44,615 bases of DNA. Origin: Ruminococcus sp. Lineage in GTDB: Bacteria > Bacillota > Clostridia > Oscillospirales > Ruminococcaceae. Below the pieces are notes generated by a model, which was not told the DNA's origin, did no database searches, and saw only the letters and a program-made list of their open reading frames with translations. Where the stretch lies: the NCBI GenBank assembly GCA_017461395.1, contig JAFTYF010000024.1:1-44615 (forward strand). Direction: 5' to 3'. Positions within the stretch are counted from its first letter, which is position 1. Each line of letters starts with the position of its first letter. Shown piece by piece: positions 33,113 to 41,276 of this stretch. A program made the translations under genes and the position numbers.

Positions 33113-34305
33113 TACAGTTCTATATCCTTTATTGAAGAAGAAATTCTGCCTGCTGTCACAGGAGTGATGTTTATATCAGCGTATCCGCATTTTATTTCAG
33201 AAGCTGCTTCATGAGACCTTACAACCACAAGTGTATTTTTAATATCAGCTTCCACACATTCGTCAATAACGCTGAAAATATCCGAGTCAGGAAGAGCAGT
33301 GATCATAGTAAATGAAGAAATTGACATCATTGATTTTTCCTTAAAATAGCTGTTAGGCGGAAGACAATACAGATTGTCATTAAAGGAAATTATGATATCC
33401 CTTGTAACTTCTGCAAGATCATCTGCGGAAGAAACATTCCTTTCGACAAACTGACCTTTTCCTCCGTGATAAAATACAAGCTTGTGACTTCTCTCGTTAT
33501 CAAGCATAAGCTGAGATACAGAAAGAAAGGTTTCTATCAGGGTATCAAAAACGGGAAGAGTATATTCAGAATCCTCATAGCATCTCAGATTAAGGAAAAT
33601 CACTGACGGTATATCCACCGGAAGGCTATATTCTTTAACAATGAATTCATCTTTTTTAGAACTAAGCTTCCAATGAATACGATTAAGCTTGTCTCCTGGA
33701 TTATATTCACGAAGATCGAAAATTTCTGACGGATCATCACCTGACTTGTTTTCAGAAAAGACCTCGCTTTCCTCGCAGACATGATCCAAGTTCATAATTG
33801 TTCCGGAAACATCATGTATCTCAGGCATAACCGCTACTTCAGCAATGATGTTTTTTCCGGTTTTGAATTTGAATAGCCGCATAGGATCGAAAACTTTTAT
33901 ATTAACGACTTTTATTTTGATTATTCCGCAAAATTTTGAATCAAGCTGAAATGTCACACGCTGGGAATTTCTTGGTTGAATTGGCATATCAAGATAAAAA
34001 GAGCTTATCTGATTGCTGAAGACATTATAATACTCAATGTGAGCCTCCGCCTTTCCCACAGGGATAAAGCTTTTATTTGCAATACAAAGCTGAACGGGGA
34101 ACGGCTGATTTTTGCTCATCACTGTATCTTTGACAATAACCTCAGCCTTTATTGAAAACCTGAGAATAAATGATGAGATTAACATTATAACAGGCAGAGC
34201 GATAAAGACTACAAGCAGTACAAGAGCAAAATCCGGCACATAGAGTATATAAAAGAATGTACAAACAATTATAAGTACAAAAAAGAGTATTTTTGTTATG
34301 AGCAT
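33112..34305 (-). CDS. DUF58 domain protein
   Basis: Encodes 397 residues. Two membrane helices lie within residues 5-50, then a beta-rich extracytoplasmic part (about 55-170), then DUF58 with its hallmark FDLREYNPGDKLNRIHWKLSSK (around residue 200-215). The rest resembles a von Willebrand A-like fold. DUF58 proteins pair with MoxR ATPases, and the set is thought to help assemble or activate proteins at the membrane. AGGTGAT lies before the ATG, and the gene is 16 nt after moxR. Confidence 0.9.
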   Translation of the reverse strand: MLITKILFFVLIIVCTFFYILYVPDFALVLLVVFIALPVIMLISSFILRFSIKAEVIVKDTVMSKNQPFPVQLCIANKSFIPVGKAEAHIEYYNVFSNQISSFYLDMPIQPRNSQRVTFQLDSKFCGIIKIKVVNIKVFDPMRLFKFKTGKNIIAEVAVMPEIHDVSGTIMNLDHVCEESEVFSENKSGDDPSEIFDLREYNPGDKLNRIHWKLSSKKDEFIVKEYSLPVDIPSVIFLNLRCYEDSEYTLPVFDTLIETFLSVSQLMLDNERSHKLVFYHGGKGQFVERNVSSADDLAEVTRDIIISFNDNLYCLPPNSYFKEKSMMSISSFTMITALPDSDIFSVIDECVEADIKNTLVVVRSHEAASEIKCGYADINITPVTAGRISSSIKDIEL

Positions 34306-34321
34306 AGGATCACCTGCCGGA

Positions 34322-35266
34322 TCAGGATATTCCCGGAACAGGAACAGTTCGCAGGATATCAGCGATAACGGCTTCAGCTGTTATATCAGAGAGCTTTGCC
34401 TTGGAATTAAGCATAATTCTATGACAGAAAACATCTGCGCATATATAGGAAATATCATCAGGAATTACATAATCACGTCCCATAGCAACAGCTATCCCCT
34501 TTGCGATCTGCATAAGCGCAAGAGTACCTCTGGGACTGACGCCGAGCTTTATCATAGGATGTTTTCTTGTGGCCGCTGCTAATGATACAACGTATTCGTA
34601 AATTCTGTCATCAACATAGATATCGGAGATATAATTCTGCAATGATGTAATAAAGGAAGCGTTTGCAACAGCGTTGACTGTATCAAGAGGATTAGAATTA
34701 TACTTTGATTTAAGAATATTTACCTCCCCGCTGAAATCGGGATATCCCATACTAAGTTTTATCATAAATCTGTCGAGCTGAGAATCAGGAAGACTGTGGG
34801 TTCCGGCAGAACCGATAGGATTCTGTGTAGCAATAACTGTATATGGTTCAGGAAGCCTGTATGTAGTTCCATCAACAGTAATGCTCTTTTCCTCCATAAG
34901 CTCAAGGAGTGCAGACTGAGTTTTGCTGGATGTACGGTTGATTTCATCAGCAAGGAAAAGATTACAGAAAGCAGCACCGCAGCGGAATTCAAAAGCACCT
35001 GTTTTTTTATTATAAACATTGAAGCCGGTCACATCCGAAGGAAGAACATCCGGCGTAAATTGCATACGATTGTGCTCAAGAGACAATGCTTTTGAAAAAG
35101 CAAGTGCAAGTGTTGTTTTTCCGACGCCGGGGATATCCTCAATAAGAACGTGACCCTTGCAGAGGATAGCAAGAAGCACCTTGATAATAATTGCATCCTT
35201 GCCGATAACAGCCTTTTTGACCTCACTTACGATTGAATTAATTTGATTTGTATAGTTGTAGTTCAT
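34322..35266 (-). CDS. MoxR-family AAA+ ATPase
   Basis: Encodes 314 residues from ATG at 35266 (MNYNYTNQINS), with AGGAG 8 nt upstream. Walker A is EDIPGVGKTTLA (about 40-51) and Walker B FLADEINR (about 100). Sensor 1 is in TVIATQNPIG and the Arg finger region in LPDSQLDRF. MoxR ATPases act as chaperones for metal-cofactor insertion or complex maturation. It heads the operon moxR - DUF58 - transglutaminase - DUF308, a widely conserved combination. Confidence 0.92.
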   Translation of the reverse strand: MNYNYTNQINSIVSEVKKAVIGKDAIIIKVLLAILCKGHVLIEDIPGVGKTTLALAFSKALSLEHNRMQFTPDVLPSDVTGFNVYNKKTGAFEFRCGAAFCNLFLADEINRTSSKTQSALLELMEEKSITVDGTTYRLPEPYTVIATQNPIGSAGTHSLPDSQLDRFMIKLSMGYPDFSGEVNILKSKYNSNPLDTVNAVANASFITSLQNYISDIYVDDRIYEYVVSLAAATRKHPMIKLGVSPRGTLALMQIAKGIAVAMGRDYVIPDDISYICADVFCHRIMLNSKAKLSDITAEAVIADILRTVPVPGIS

Positions 35267-35299
35267 ATTTAAACTCCTGTCTTTTATTTGTACCATTTT

Positions 35300-35328
35300 A
35301 TTATAGCATTATTGAAAAGATTTTGCAA
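35300..35328 (-). promoter_or_regulatory. Sigma-A promoter of the moxR operon
   Basis: On the minus strand TTGCAA (35323-35328), a 17-bp spacer, and TATAAT (35300-35305), about 34 bases before the moxR start. Confidence 0.78.
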
Positions 35329-35358
35329 GCAAAAAAGAAAAATATTAACCATAGAATA

Positions 35359-35607
35359 TTATTCATTATCTTCATCAAAAAAACTGCTTATAGGTTTATC
35401 AAGTATCTTCGAAAGCCCCCAAAGTTCAATATCGGAAACTGTTCTTGTTTGTTCTTCTATTCTGCATATAGAGCCGCGGCAAATATATACAGCAATCGTT
35501 TCGAGTTTATCCGCAAGAGTCTGCTGACTCATCTTTTGTTCAGTGCGAAATTTACGCACCTTCTTTCCGATCATATTCTTTTTTTCACCGTCTATAATTC
35601 TTGCCAT
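35359..35607 (-). CDS. XRE-family helix-turn-helix regulator
   Basis: Encodes 82 residues from ATG at 35607, with GGAG 11 nt upstream; ATG at 35574 would also give an intact domain. One helix-turn-helix fills the protein: MIGKKVRKFRTEQKMSQQTLADKLETI, RGSICRIEEQTRTVSDIELWGLSKIL. There is no ligand domain. It is divergent from a three-gene ABC exporter, with a perfect palindrome and overlapping promoters between them. It therefore likely represses its own gene and perhaps the exporter. Confidence 0.88.
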   Translation of the reverse strand: MARIIDGEKKNMIGKKVRKFRTEQKMSQQTLADKLETIAVYICRGSICRIEEQTRTVSDIELWGLSKILDKPISSFFDEDNE

Positions 35608-35631
35608 TAGTAATCACACTCCAAAAAAGTC

Positions 35632-35660
35632 TTGACATAGGACAATTAATATGATATACT
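35632..35660 (+). promoter_or_regulatory. Upstream promoter (P1) of the ABC exporter
   Basis: TTGACA (35632-35637), a 17-bp spacer, and TATACT (35655-35660). The sequence CATAGGACA overlaps its -35 end and is also one half of the palindrome downstream. Confidence 0.7.
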
Positions 35661-35674
35661 AAATTTACAAACAA
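35646..35674 (-). promoter_or_regulatory. Possible promoter of the XRE gene
   Basis: On the minus strand TTGTTT (35669-35674), a 17-bp spacer, and TATTAA (35646-35651). The -35 box touches the palindrome. It is a weaker match than the others in this window. Confidence 0.45.
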
Positions 35675-35697
35675 TATGTCCTGTCATAGGACATATT
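35673..35697. promoter_or_regulatory. Palindromic operator between XRE and ABC genes
   Basis: Perfect 10-bp arms AATATGTCCT (35673-35682) and AGGACATATT (35688-35697) flank GTCAT. A further half-site, CATAGGACA, lies at 35636-35644. The palindrome is just downstream of P1 and overlaps the -35 of the XRE promoter, as expected for an XRE dimer acting as a repressor. Binding is inferred. Confidence 0.7.
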
Positions 35698-35748
35698 ATG
35701 AAAAAGTGATGTTCAATTACTTACAGACAGAAAAAAGCAGGAAATGTC

Positions 35749-35777
35749 TTGAAAAAAATAGTATATCATGATATAAT
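35749..35777 (+). promoter_or_regulatory. Proximal promoter (P2) of the ABC exporter
   Basis: TTGAAA (35749-35754), a 17-bp spacer, and TATAAT (35772-35777), followed by AAGGAGG and the ATG at 35808. Confidence 0.75.
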
Positions 35778-35807
35778 GAACGTACTTGTTTAAAAGGAGG
35801 AAGAACA

Positions 35808-36815
35808 ATGTCAGGAATAATCGAAATAAAGAACATATCAAAAGAATTCAAGGTTCTTAACCGCCGTGAAGGATTAAAAGGAAGTATAAGAGATCTTTTT
35901 TCACGGGATTACAAGATAGTCAAGGCAGTTGACAATATCTCAATGAGTATCACTCAGGGAGAAATCATCGGTTATCTCGGACCAAACGGAGCCGGAAAAT
36001 CCACTACAATCAAAATGATGACCGGAGTTCTGGAGCCTACTTCCGGGGAGATACTTGTAAACGGGAATATTCCCTATAAGGACAGAACAAAAAACGCTCA
36101 GGAAATAGGTGTTGTTTTCGGTCAGAGATCACAGCTGTGGTGGTCGCTGCCTCTGATTGAATCATTCAGACTTCTTAAAGATATATATCAGATTCCTGAT
36201 GATAACTATAACAGCATGATATCACTTTACAAATCACTCGTTGATATTGAGGATCTGCTGCATAAGCCTGTCCGTCAGATGTCTCTCGGACAGCGAACTC
36301 TCAGCGATATACTTGCTGCTTTTCTGCATAATCCGAAGATAGTTTTCCTTGATGAGCCTACTATCGGTCTTGATGTATCTATGAAAAGCAAAATAAGAAC
36401 GCTCATTCATGCTCTTAACAATGAAAAAAATACCACTGTAATTCTTACAACTCACGACATGGGCGATGTAGATGCGCTCTGCCGCAGAATCGTAATTATA
36501 GACAAAGGAAAAATGCTTTACGATAACGATATCGAACATTTAAAAGGTTTTTTCGGTTCATATCGAACTCTTAAGGTTCGTCCGGCAGGGGATATAGGAA
36601 AACAGGCAGAGGAGCTTGAAAAGGAATTAAAAAACCTGTCTGTATCAATTACTGCTGATGATGAATGGATATCATTTCTTGTCAATGAAGAAAAATCGAA
36701 GGTTATGGAGGTTCTCGAAGCTATACAGAAATCCCACGATATCCGTGACATGAAGCTCGAAGAAATTTCAACCGAGGAGGTCATAAAAAAGATATACGAG
36801 GAGGGTGTAGAATGA
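35808..36815 (+). CDS. ABC exporter ATP-binding protein (DUF990-permease type)
   Basis: Encodes 335 residues. Walker A GPNGAGKST is at about 58-66, the Q-loop sequence GQRSQLWWSLPLIESF is typical of this subfamily, and the signature is MSLGQR rather than LSGGQ. Walker B is IVFLDEPTIGLD (about 181) and the switch His is in TTHDM. A C-terminal domain of about 100 residues follows, as in drug-exporter ATPases. It pairs with the two permease genes next to it, overlapping the first by 4 nt. The substrate is unknown; toxic compounds or peptides are possible for the family. Confidence 0.92.
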   Translation: MSGIIEIKNISKEFKVLNRREGLKGSIRDLFSRDYKIVKAVDNISMSITQGEIIGYLGPNGAGKSTTIKMMTGVLEPTSGEILVNGNIPYKDRTKNAQEIGVVFGQRSQLWWSLPLIESFRLLKDIYQIPDDNYNSMISLYKSLVDIEDLLHKPVRQMSLGQRTLSDILAAFLHNPKIVFLDEPTIGLDVSMKSKIRTLIHALNNEKNTTVILTTHDMGDVDALCRRIVIIDKGKMLYDNDIEHLKGFFGSYRTLKVRPAGDIGKQAEELEKELKNLSVSITADDEWISFLVNEEKSKVMEVLEAIQKSHDIRDMKLEEISTEEVIKKIYEEGVE

Positions 36816-37615
36816 AGCTGAAAAAATATCTCGCCCTTACCCGTGCTGGTATTCTCGAATCCTTTCAATACCGCATGGCAATGCTCGTAATGGTAGCCGG
36901 AAATCTGCTGTACCTTACAGTAGTTTACTTCTTCTGGAAGGCTGTATATGCCTCCTCCGGAAGCAGCGTCGTAAACGGCATGACATTTTCCGATACTCTC
37001 ATATACCTAGTACTTGCAACTGCTCTGTTCAATTTCATGGAGATGTACACAGTATGGGAAATAGGACGCAATATACAGTCAGGAAAAATCGTGCTTGATC
37101 TTCTCAAACCGATGAGGTTCCGTAGTTTTCTGTTCTGGTCGTATTCCGGCACATTTGTGACACAGTTTTTCTTTACATTCCTGCCAACGTTCATCATTGT
37201 ATGTATAGTCACAAACGGAGCTGTTCCGCTCGGAATAAATCTCCTGTATTTCGCAGTATCCGTAGTCATGGCTGTCATTATCAACTATGCAATCGACTTC
37301 ATGACAGGTACTATCTGTCTTTACACAGAATCAATATGGGGAATCAACATCATGAAGCAGGTTATAGTCCTTCTGCTTTCAGGTGCAAATATACCTATAG
37401 CATTTTTTCCGGATACGATGAAAAAAATCGTCGGATATCTTCCGTTCAAGTCGATATACAATACGCCATTAACAATACTTCTGGAGAAAAATCCTGATAT
37501 TCCAGTAGTTGCTGAAGCTCTGGGAATACAGCTTTTCTGGTGCATAACTTTGCTGGTTCTCAGCAGTCTGTTCTGGAAAGTATCTCTCCGGAAAATCACA
37601 GTGAACGGAGGCTGA
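36812..37615 (+). CDS. ABC-2 type exporter permease 1 (DUF990-like)
   Basis: Encodes 267 residues with about six membrane helices. It belongs to the COG4587-like half of two-permease ABC exporters. A motif near the first third, SGKIVLDLLKPMRFRSFLF, fits the conserved G.l...L.rP cytoplasmic loop. A late PLTILLEK helix end matches the interface with the ATPase. It starts on the stop of the ATPase gene and ends 3 nt before the partner permease. Confidence 0.88.
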   Translation: MKLKKYLALTRAGILESFQYRMAMLVMVAGNLLYLTVVYFFWKAVYASSGSSVVNGMTFSDTLIYLVLATALFNFMEMYTVWEIGRNIQSGKIVLDLLKPMRFRSFLFWSYSGTFVTQFFFTFLPTFIIVCIVTNGAVPLGINLLYFAVSVVMAVIINYAIDFMTGTICLYTESIWGINIMKQVIVLLLSGANIPIAFFPDTMKKIVGYLPFKSIYNTPLTILLEKNPDIPVVAEALGIQLFWCITLLVLSSLFWKVSLRKITVNGG

Positions 37616-37618
37616 GCT

Positions 37619-38422
37619 ATGAAAAGAAAAAATCTGCGATTTTATTTCAGGATATACAGAAAAATTCTTGCACAGGATCTCAAAAGCAAAATGAGTTACC
37701 GTGCCGACTTTATCATATCCACAATCGGAATGATATGTACAAACATTGCCGGATTTATAAGCTTCTGGATATTATTCAGAAGTTTTCCGGAGGTAAACGG
37801 CTGGAGTTATCATGAAATACTGTTTTTATACGGATTTTCACTTGTTTCCCTGACGCCGGTACAGTGCTTTTTCGACAATAACTGGAGTCTGCGAATGTAT
37901 GTGTACTCCGGCGATTTCATTAAGTACTGCTTCCGTCCGATAAATTTGTTTTTCTATTATCAGTCAGAGGTATTCGATGTAAAGGGATTAGGACAGCTTG
38001 CCTTCGGACTTGGAACTATCATTTATTCATGGAGTAAAATCGGACTTCCACTGACATTCCTAATGATATTTAAGATGATAGTATTTCTTATAACAGCATC
38101 ACTTATAATGATTGCCGTCATGAACGCCGCAGCCGCTACCTGCTTCTGGATAACGAACTCATTTTATGTAATGGATCTTGCACTCAAATTCAAGGATTAT
38201 GCAAGGTATCCGATAACAATATTCAGTCCTGTTTTCAAATTTATTTTTACATTTATAATGCCTATAGCGTTTATCGCATACTATCCGAGCCTTGTAATAC
38301 TTCGTCCTGACGATATACCGCTTCTATCATGGCTGTCACCGCTGTTCGGATGTATATTCTTCTGGCTGAGCTATAAATTATGGATGTATGGAGCAATGAA
38401 ATACAGCGGTACTGGATCATAA
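37619..38422 (+). CDS. ABC-2 type exporter permease 2 (COG3694-like)
   Basis: Encodes 267 residues with about six membrane helices. The first cytoplasmic part (RKILAQDLKSKMSYRADF) and the loop YSGDFIKYCFRPINLFFYY correspond to those of the partner permease. The late block YPITIFSPVFKFIFTFIMPIAFIAYYPS is the hallmark of the family. It ends the three-gene exporter operon and is followed by a terminator. Confidence 0.88.
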   Translation: MKRKNLRFYFRIYRKILAQDLKSKMSYRADFIISTIGMICTNIAGFISFWILFRSFPEVNGWSYHEILFLYGFSLVSLTPVQCFFDNNWSLRMYVYSGDFIKYCFRPINLFFYYQSEVFDVKGLGQLAFGLGTIIYSWSKIGLPLTFLMIFKMIVFLITASLIMIAVMNAAAATCFWITNSFYVMDLALKFKDYARYPITIFSPVFKFIFTFIMPIAFIAYYPSLVILRPDDIPLLSWLSPLFGCIFFWLSYKLWMYGAMKYSGTGS

Positions 38423-38426
38423 CAAA

Positions 38427-38458
38427 AAAAGCCGATCACAATAAAGTGACCGGCTTTT
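38427..38458. terminator. Bidirectional terminator between ABC exporter and LUD gene
   Basis: Arms of 13 bp with one mismatch (38427-38439 and 38446-38458, core AAAGCCG...CGGCTTT). Seven T follow on the minus strand and four on the plus strand. Confidence 0.85.
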
Positions 38459-38471
38459 GCTATGTTTATTA

Positions 38472-39143
38472 TTAATATCCGAGTTCTTCTGCAACGATTA
38501 TTACCTTTATACGTCCCTTATGACGCTGCTGAGCAGAGATAAGATAATTACAGCAGATTCTTCCGTCACCAGAACAACCATCGCTCATCTGATGATCAGG
38601 CTTTGAAATGGAAATACACTCACCTTTTTCCTTGCAGTAAGTAGGGCAGTCGAGACGGACACAGTTCGGAGGTGCTGCTTCTTTTTTTACACGAAGTTCA
38701 GCTTCCTTAAGATCAGAAACGATCTTGTTGTATCCAGCGATAATGATTACAGAATCAGGTCCGAAAGCGATTGCAGCTATTCTGTTGCTGTTGCCGTCCA
38801 CATTGTAGAGCACGCCGTCCTCAGTTATGGCATTTGTGCTGGAAATGTAAACATCTGCTGAAAAAGCAGCTCTGTAGATATCCTTGATTTCCTCCGGTGT
38901 CTGTGCCTTTGAGCGATCGAGATACTTATAGTCAGGGGAGGAGATAAGCTCTCTTATTCCACATTCAGCCATTGAAACTGAACCGCCGTGAGTAATAATA
39001 TCGCCTTTTTTGATAAGTCCTTTTACAATTTCAGGAACATCTTCCTTAGTTTTGGCAAAATAGAACTCCATGTTATTTTTCTTAAGATTTTCGCCGACTT
39101 TGTTTATACGTTTTTCAATAATTATCTGTTTATTGATATCCAT
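38472..39143 (-). CDS. LUD-domain protein (LutC/YkgG-like)
   Basis: Encodes 223 residues, with AGGAGG 7 nt before the ATG. The LUD domain occurs in lactate-utilisation proteins LutB/LutC. Motifs include KKGDIITHGGSVSMAECGI near residues 45-65, ISSTNAITEDGVLYNVDGNSN, and a C-terminal group of eight cysteines between CVRLDC and ICCNY, which may bind metal. No LutA or LutB gene is near, so a lactate role is not supported. Stand-alone LUD proteins of this type are common in Clostridia and their job is unknown. Confidence 0.88.
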   Translation of the reverse strand: MDINKQIIIEKRINKVGENLKKNNMEFYFAKTKEDVPEIVKGLIKKGDIITHGGSVSMAECGIRELISSPDYKYLDRSKAQTPEEIKDIYRAAFSADVYISSTNAITEDGVLYNVDGNSNRIAAIAFGPDSVIIIAGYNKIVSDLKEAELRVKKEAAPPNCVRLDCPTYCKEKGECISISKPDHQMSDGCSGDGRICCNYLISAQQRHKGRIKVIIVAEELGY

Positions 39144-39178
39144 TGGTATCCTCCTATTTTATGTAATATTCAAAATAT

Positions 39179-39199
39179 GCGGGACTGAATCAGTCCCGC
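39179..39199 (-). terminator. Hairpin after hpf
   Basis: Perfect arms GCGGGACTGA (39179-39188) and TCAGTCCCGC (39190-39199). A six-T run follows on the plus strand but only a short one on the minus strand, so termination of hpf is probably partial and the LUD gene may be reached by readthrough. Confidence 0.6.
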
Positions 39200-39210
39200 A
39201 ATTTTTTAAA

Positions 39211-39738
39211 TTAATCGTTATCGGGTTCAAGAACAGCGTAATTCTCATCATCACGCTTGTAAACAACGTTTGTTTCACCAGTTTCTGCATTAATAAACAT
39301 AAAGAATTTATGACCGATCATATTCATCTGAAGAATTGCCTCATTGATATCCATAGGCTTCATCTTAAATTTCTTGCGTTTGATTACTTCATAATCAGAA
39401 ACTTCAGCAACCGGCTCAACAAAAGCCTCCTTAAAAGCTGTATCCTTAAGCTTCTTTTCAATCTTTGTCTTGTTCTTACGGATCTGTCTTACGATCTTAT
39501 CAATAGCGTCATCAAGAGCAACCATTTTATCCTCAGTTTTGCACTCAGCACGGAAGATCATACTGTTATATTTTACTGTAAGTTCAAGCTGGATAAGGTT
39601 TTTGTGTTCAGTAATAACAATTTTTGCATCGGCGTCATCACCAAAGAATTTGCTCAGTCTTGAGTCTATTCTCAGTGGAGCTTGTTCAGAAAAGTTCTGC
39701 GGAATCTGCATTTTTTTAGCTGTGATAATTGTTTTCAT
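39211..39738 (-). CDS. hpf: Ribosome hibernation promoting factor, long form
   Basis: Encodes 175 residues, the long HPF type. It binds the small ribosomal subunit and joins two 70S into inactive 100S particles in slow growth. The N-terminal YfiA-like domain spans about 1-105. The C-terminal dimerisation domain (about 120-175) has RKKFKMKPMDINEAILQMNMIGHKFFMFINAETGE and ends in YAVLEPD. GGAGG lies 7 nt before the ATG, and a sigma-A promoter is about 75-100 bases upstream. Confidence 0.94.
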   Translation of the reverse strand: MKTIITAKKMQIPQNFSEQAPLRIDSRLSKFFGDDADAKIVITEHKNLIQLELTVKYNSMIFRAECKTEDKMVALDDAIDKIVRQIRKNKTKIEKKLKDTAFKEAFVEPVAEVSDYEVIKRKKFKMKPMDINEAILQMNMIGHKFFMFINAETGETNVVYKRDDENYAVLEPDND

Positions 39739-39811
39739 AATTCGTCCTCCTTATTCAGAGCAGAATTCAATAAAGATATATCTTTTTATGAGTATCTGCC
39801 TTTATGTCAAC

Positions 39812-39840
39812 ATTATACCATATAATAAGACGATTTACAA
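39812..39840 (-). promoter_or_regulatory. Sigma-A promoter of hpf
   Basis: On the minus strand TTGTAA (39835-39840), a 17-bp spacer, and TATAAT (39812-39817). It lies between the PBP gene end and hpf. Confidence 0.75.
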
Positions 39841-39908
39841 GTATTTTTGTTAATTTTGTTTAATTCGTATATTTCAAACACTTACATTTGTTTATTTTTA
39901 CAAATAAA

Positions 39909-41276
39909 TTAATTCTCATATGTATTACTAAGAGAATCAAGAATAACCTTTGCAATATATTCTGTTTTGACAGAGGTGTTATTCTTATCCTCAACAAGTA
40001 TACAAAATGCTATGGGGAAATCCTCGTCCTCCACAAATCCTACAAGCAGTGAATTCTCATTTTTTCCTTCATTTACCTGAGCAGTACCGCTCTTAACGCC
40101 CACTTTATATCCGCTTATCAGACTGCTGTAGTTGTTTTCTCCATTTGTGAGAAGAATTTGTTTTGTTGTACTGGCAGTATCCGAGGAGAAAATCCTGTCA
40201 CTGAATTCAGTTTCACAGGAATAATTTTCTTTACCGTTTACATCGGTAGTACGGCTGATAAGATAAGGCATAGTCATCTTTCCCGTTTCGTTTGCAATGG
40301 CACTCTGCCACATCATAAGCTGAATAGGGCTTATAAGCGTATCTCCCTGACCTATGCATCCCCACTGCGTTTTGAATTCATAAGAATCAATCAGTGTAGT
40401 TGACGCCATTTCGCATTTAATACCGTCAATATCAATGTAACCGCAATTGTCACTGTTTATAGTATATCCCATTTCCTTGTATATACTCTTGATTTTTTTC
40501 AAGGGGAAATCATCATCCTCTACAAGCTGTGCAAAGAACGGGTTACAGCTGTTTTCTACAGCCTGCTGGATATTTTGTTCCCCGTGTCCGTAAATATTAT
40601 GGCAATCAATATTGTTTCCGCTCATATTTTCATAAGTTCCTGAACATGAGAAGCTTTTTGAAAAAAGTTTTTCAGGTCCCATGATCTCCAAAGCTGCAAT
40701 AACAGTTGATACCTTTTGCGTCGAGCCTGGAACTGTCCTGTACATATTCTTTGACATAAGCGTACCTGAACGAAGTTCAAGGATATTATCATAACCCTTA
40801 GTAACATCAATAGAGGGAAGACTTGTACATATCAGTATTTCACCGGTTTTATAGTTATATGCAACAGCACAACCGTCCTGACCGCAGAACGAATTGTATA
40901 CATTCCGATTGGCTTCATGATCGAGCGTAGTATGAATTGATGCCTTACCGTTGCTGCTGACCAGACCTCCCGTAAAGCTGTAATTATTAAGTCGTTTTAT
41001 GTTTTTTGAAACAAGGGTATTTGTCATCTGACCTTTGTCATCACCAATTAGATTTCCTACATCTATCAGATAATTTTCCTCAAACTCTGTCTTTCCCGAG
41101 CCGTCAAAAAGAATATCACCGTTTCTGTCATATACTTTCCCGAGCCGCAGTTCGCCGGAATTAATCATATAGAAGGATGATTCACGATTAACCTTCACCA
41201 CAAGAGCAACCATTCCGACGATAAAAAGAATCAGAACAAGACTCATCAATCCCTGACATCTTTTAATACTTTTCAA
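39909..41276 (-). CDS. Penicillin-binding protein, class B-like transpeptidase
   Basis: Encodes 455 residues. One membrane helix (about 11-28) is followed by a short N-terminal module and a transpeptidase domain. The active-site triad is STQK (Ser185, Lys188), SCN (243-245), and KSG (395-397) in place of the usual KTG. Such enzymes cross-link peptidoglycan outside the membrane. It overlaps the end of the FtsW/RodA gene by 4 nt, forming the usual SEDS polymerase and class B PBP pair. The linker part is shorter than in FtsI, closer to PbpA of actinobacteria. Confidence 0.9.
   Translation of the reverse strand: MKSIKRCQGLMSLVLILFIVGMVALVVKVNRESSFYMINSGELRLGKVYDRNGDILFDGSGKTEFEENYLIDVGNLIGDDKGQMTNTLVSKNIKRLNNYSFTGGLVSSNGKASIHTTLDHEANRNVYNSFCGQDGCAVAYNYKTGEILICTSLPSIDVTKGYDNILELRSGTLMSKNMYRTVPGSTQKVSTVIAALEIMGPEKLFSKSFSCSGTYENMSGNNIDCHNIYGHGEQNIQQAVENSCNPFFAQLVEDDDFPLKKIKSIYKEMGYTINSDNCGYIDIDGIKCEMASTTLIDSYEFKTQWGCIGQGDTLISPIQLMMWQSAIANETGKMTMPYLISRTTDVNGKENYSCETEFSDRIFSSDTASTTKQILLTNGENNYSSLISGYKVGVKSGTAQVNEGKNENSLLVGFVEDEDFPIAFCILVEDKNNTSVKTEYIAKVILDSLSNTYEN

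Noticed and set aside
36270-36300. ABC signature MSLGQR in place of LSGGQ
   Set aside because: This subfamily of exporter ATPases with DUF990-type permeases normally has an SLGQ form, so it is not a defect.
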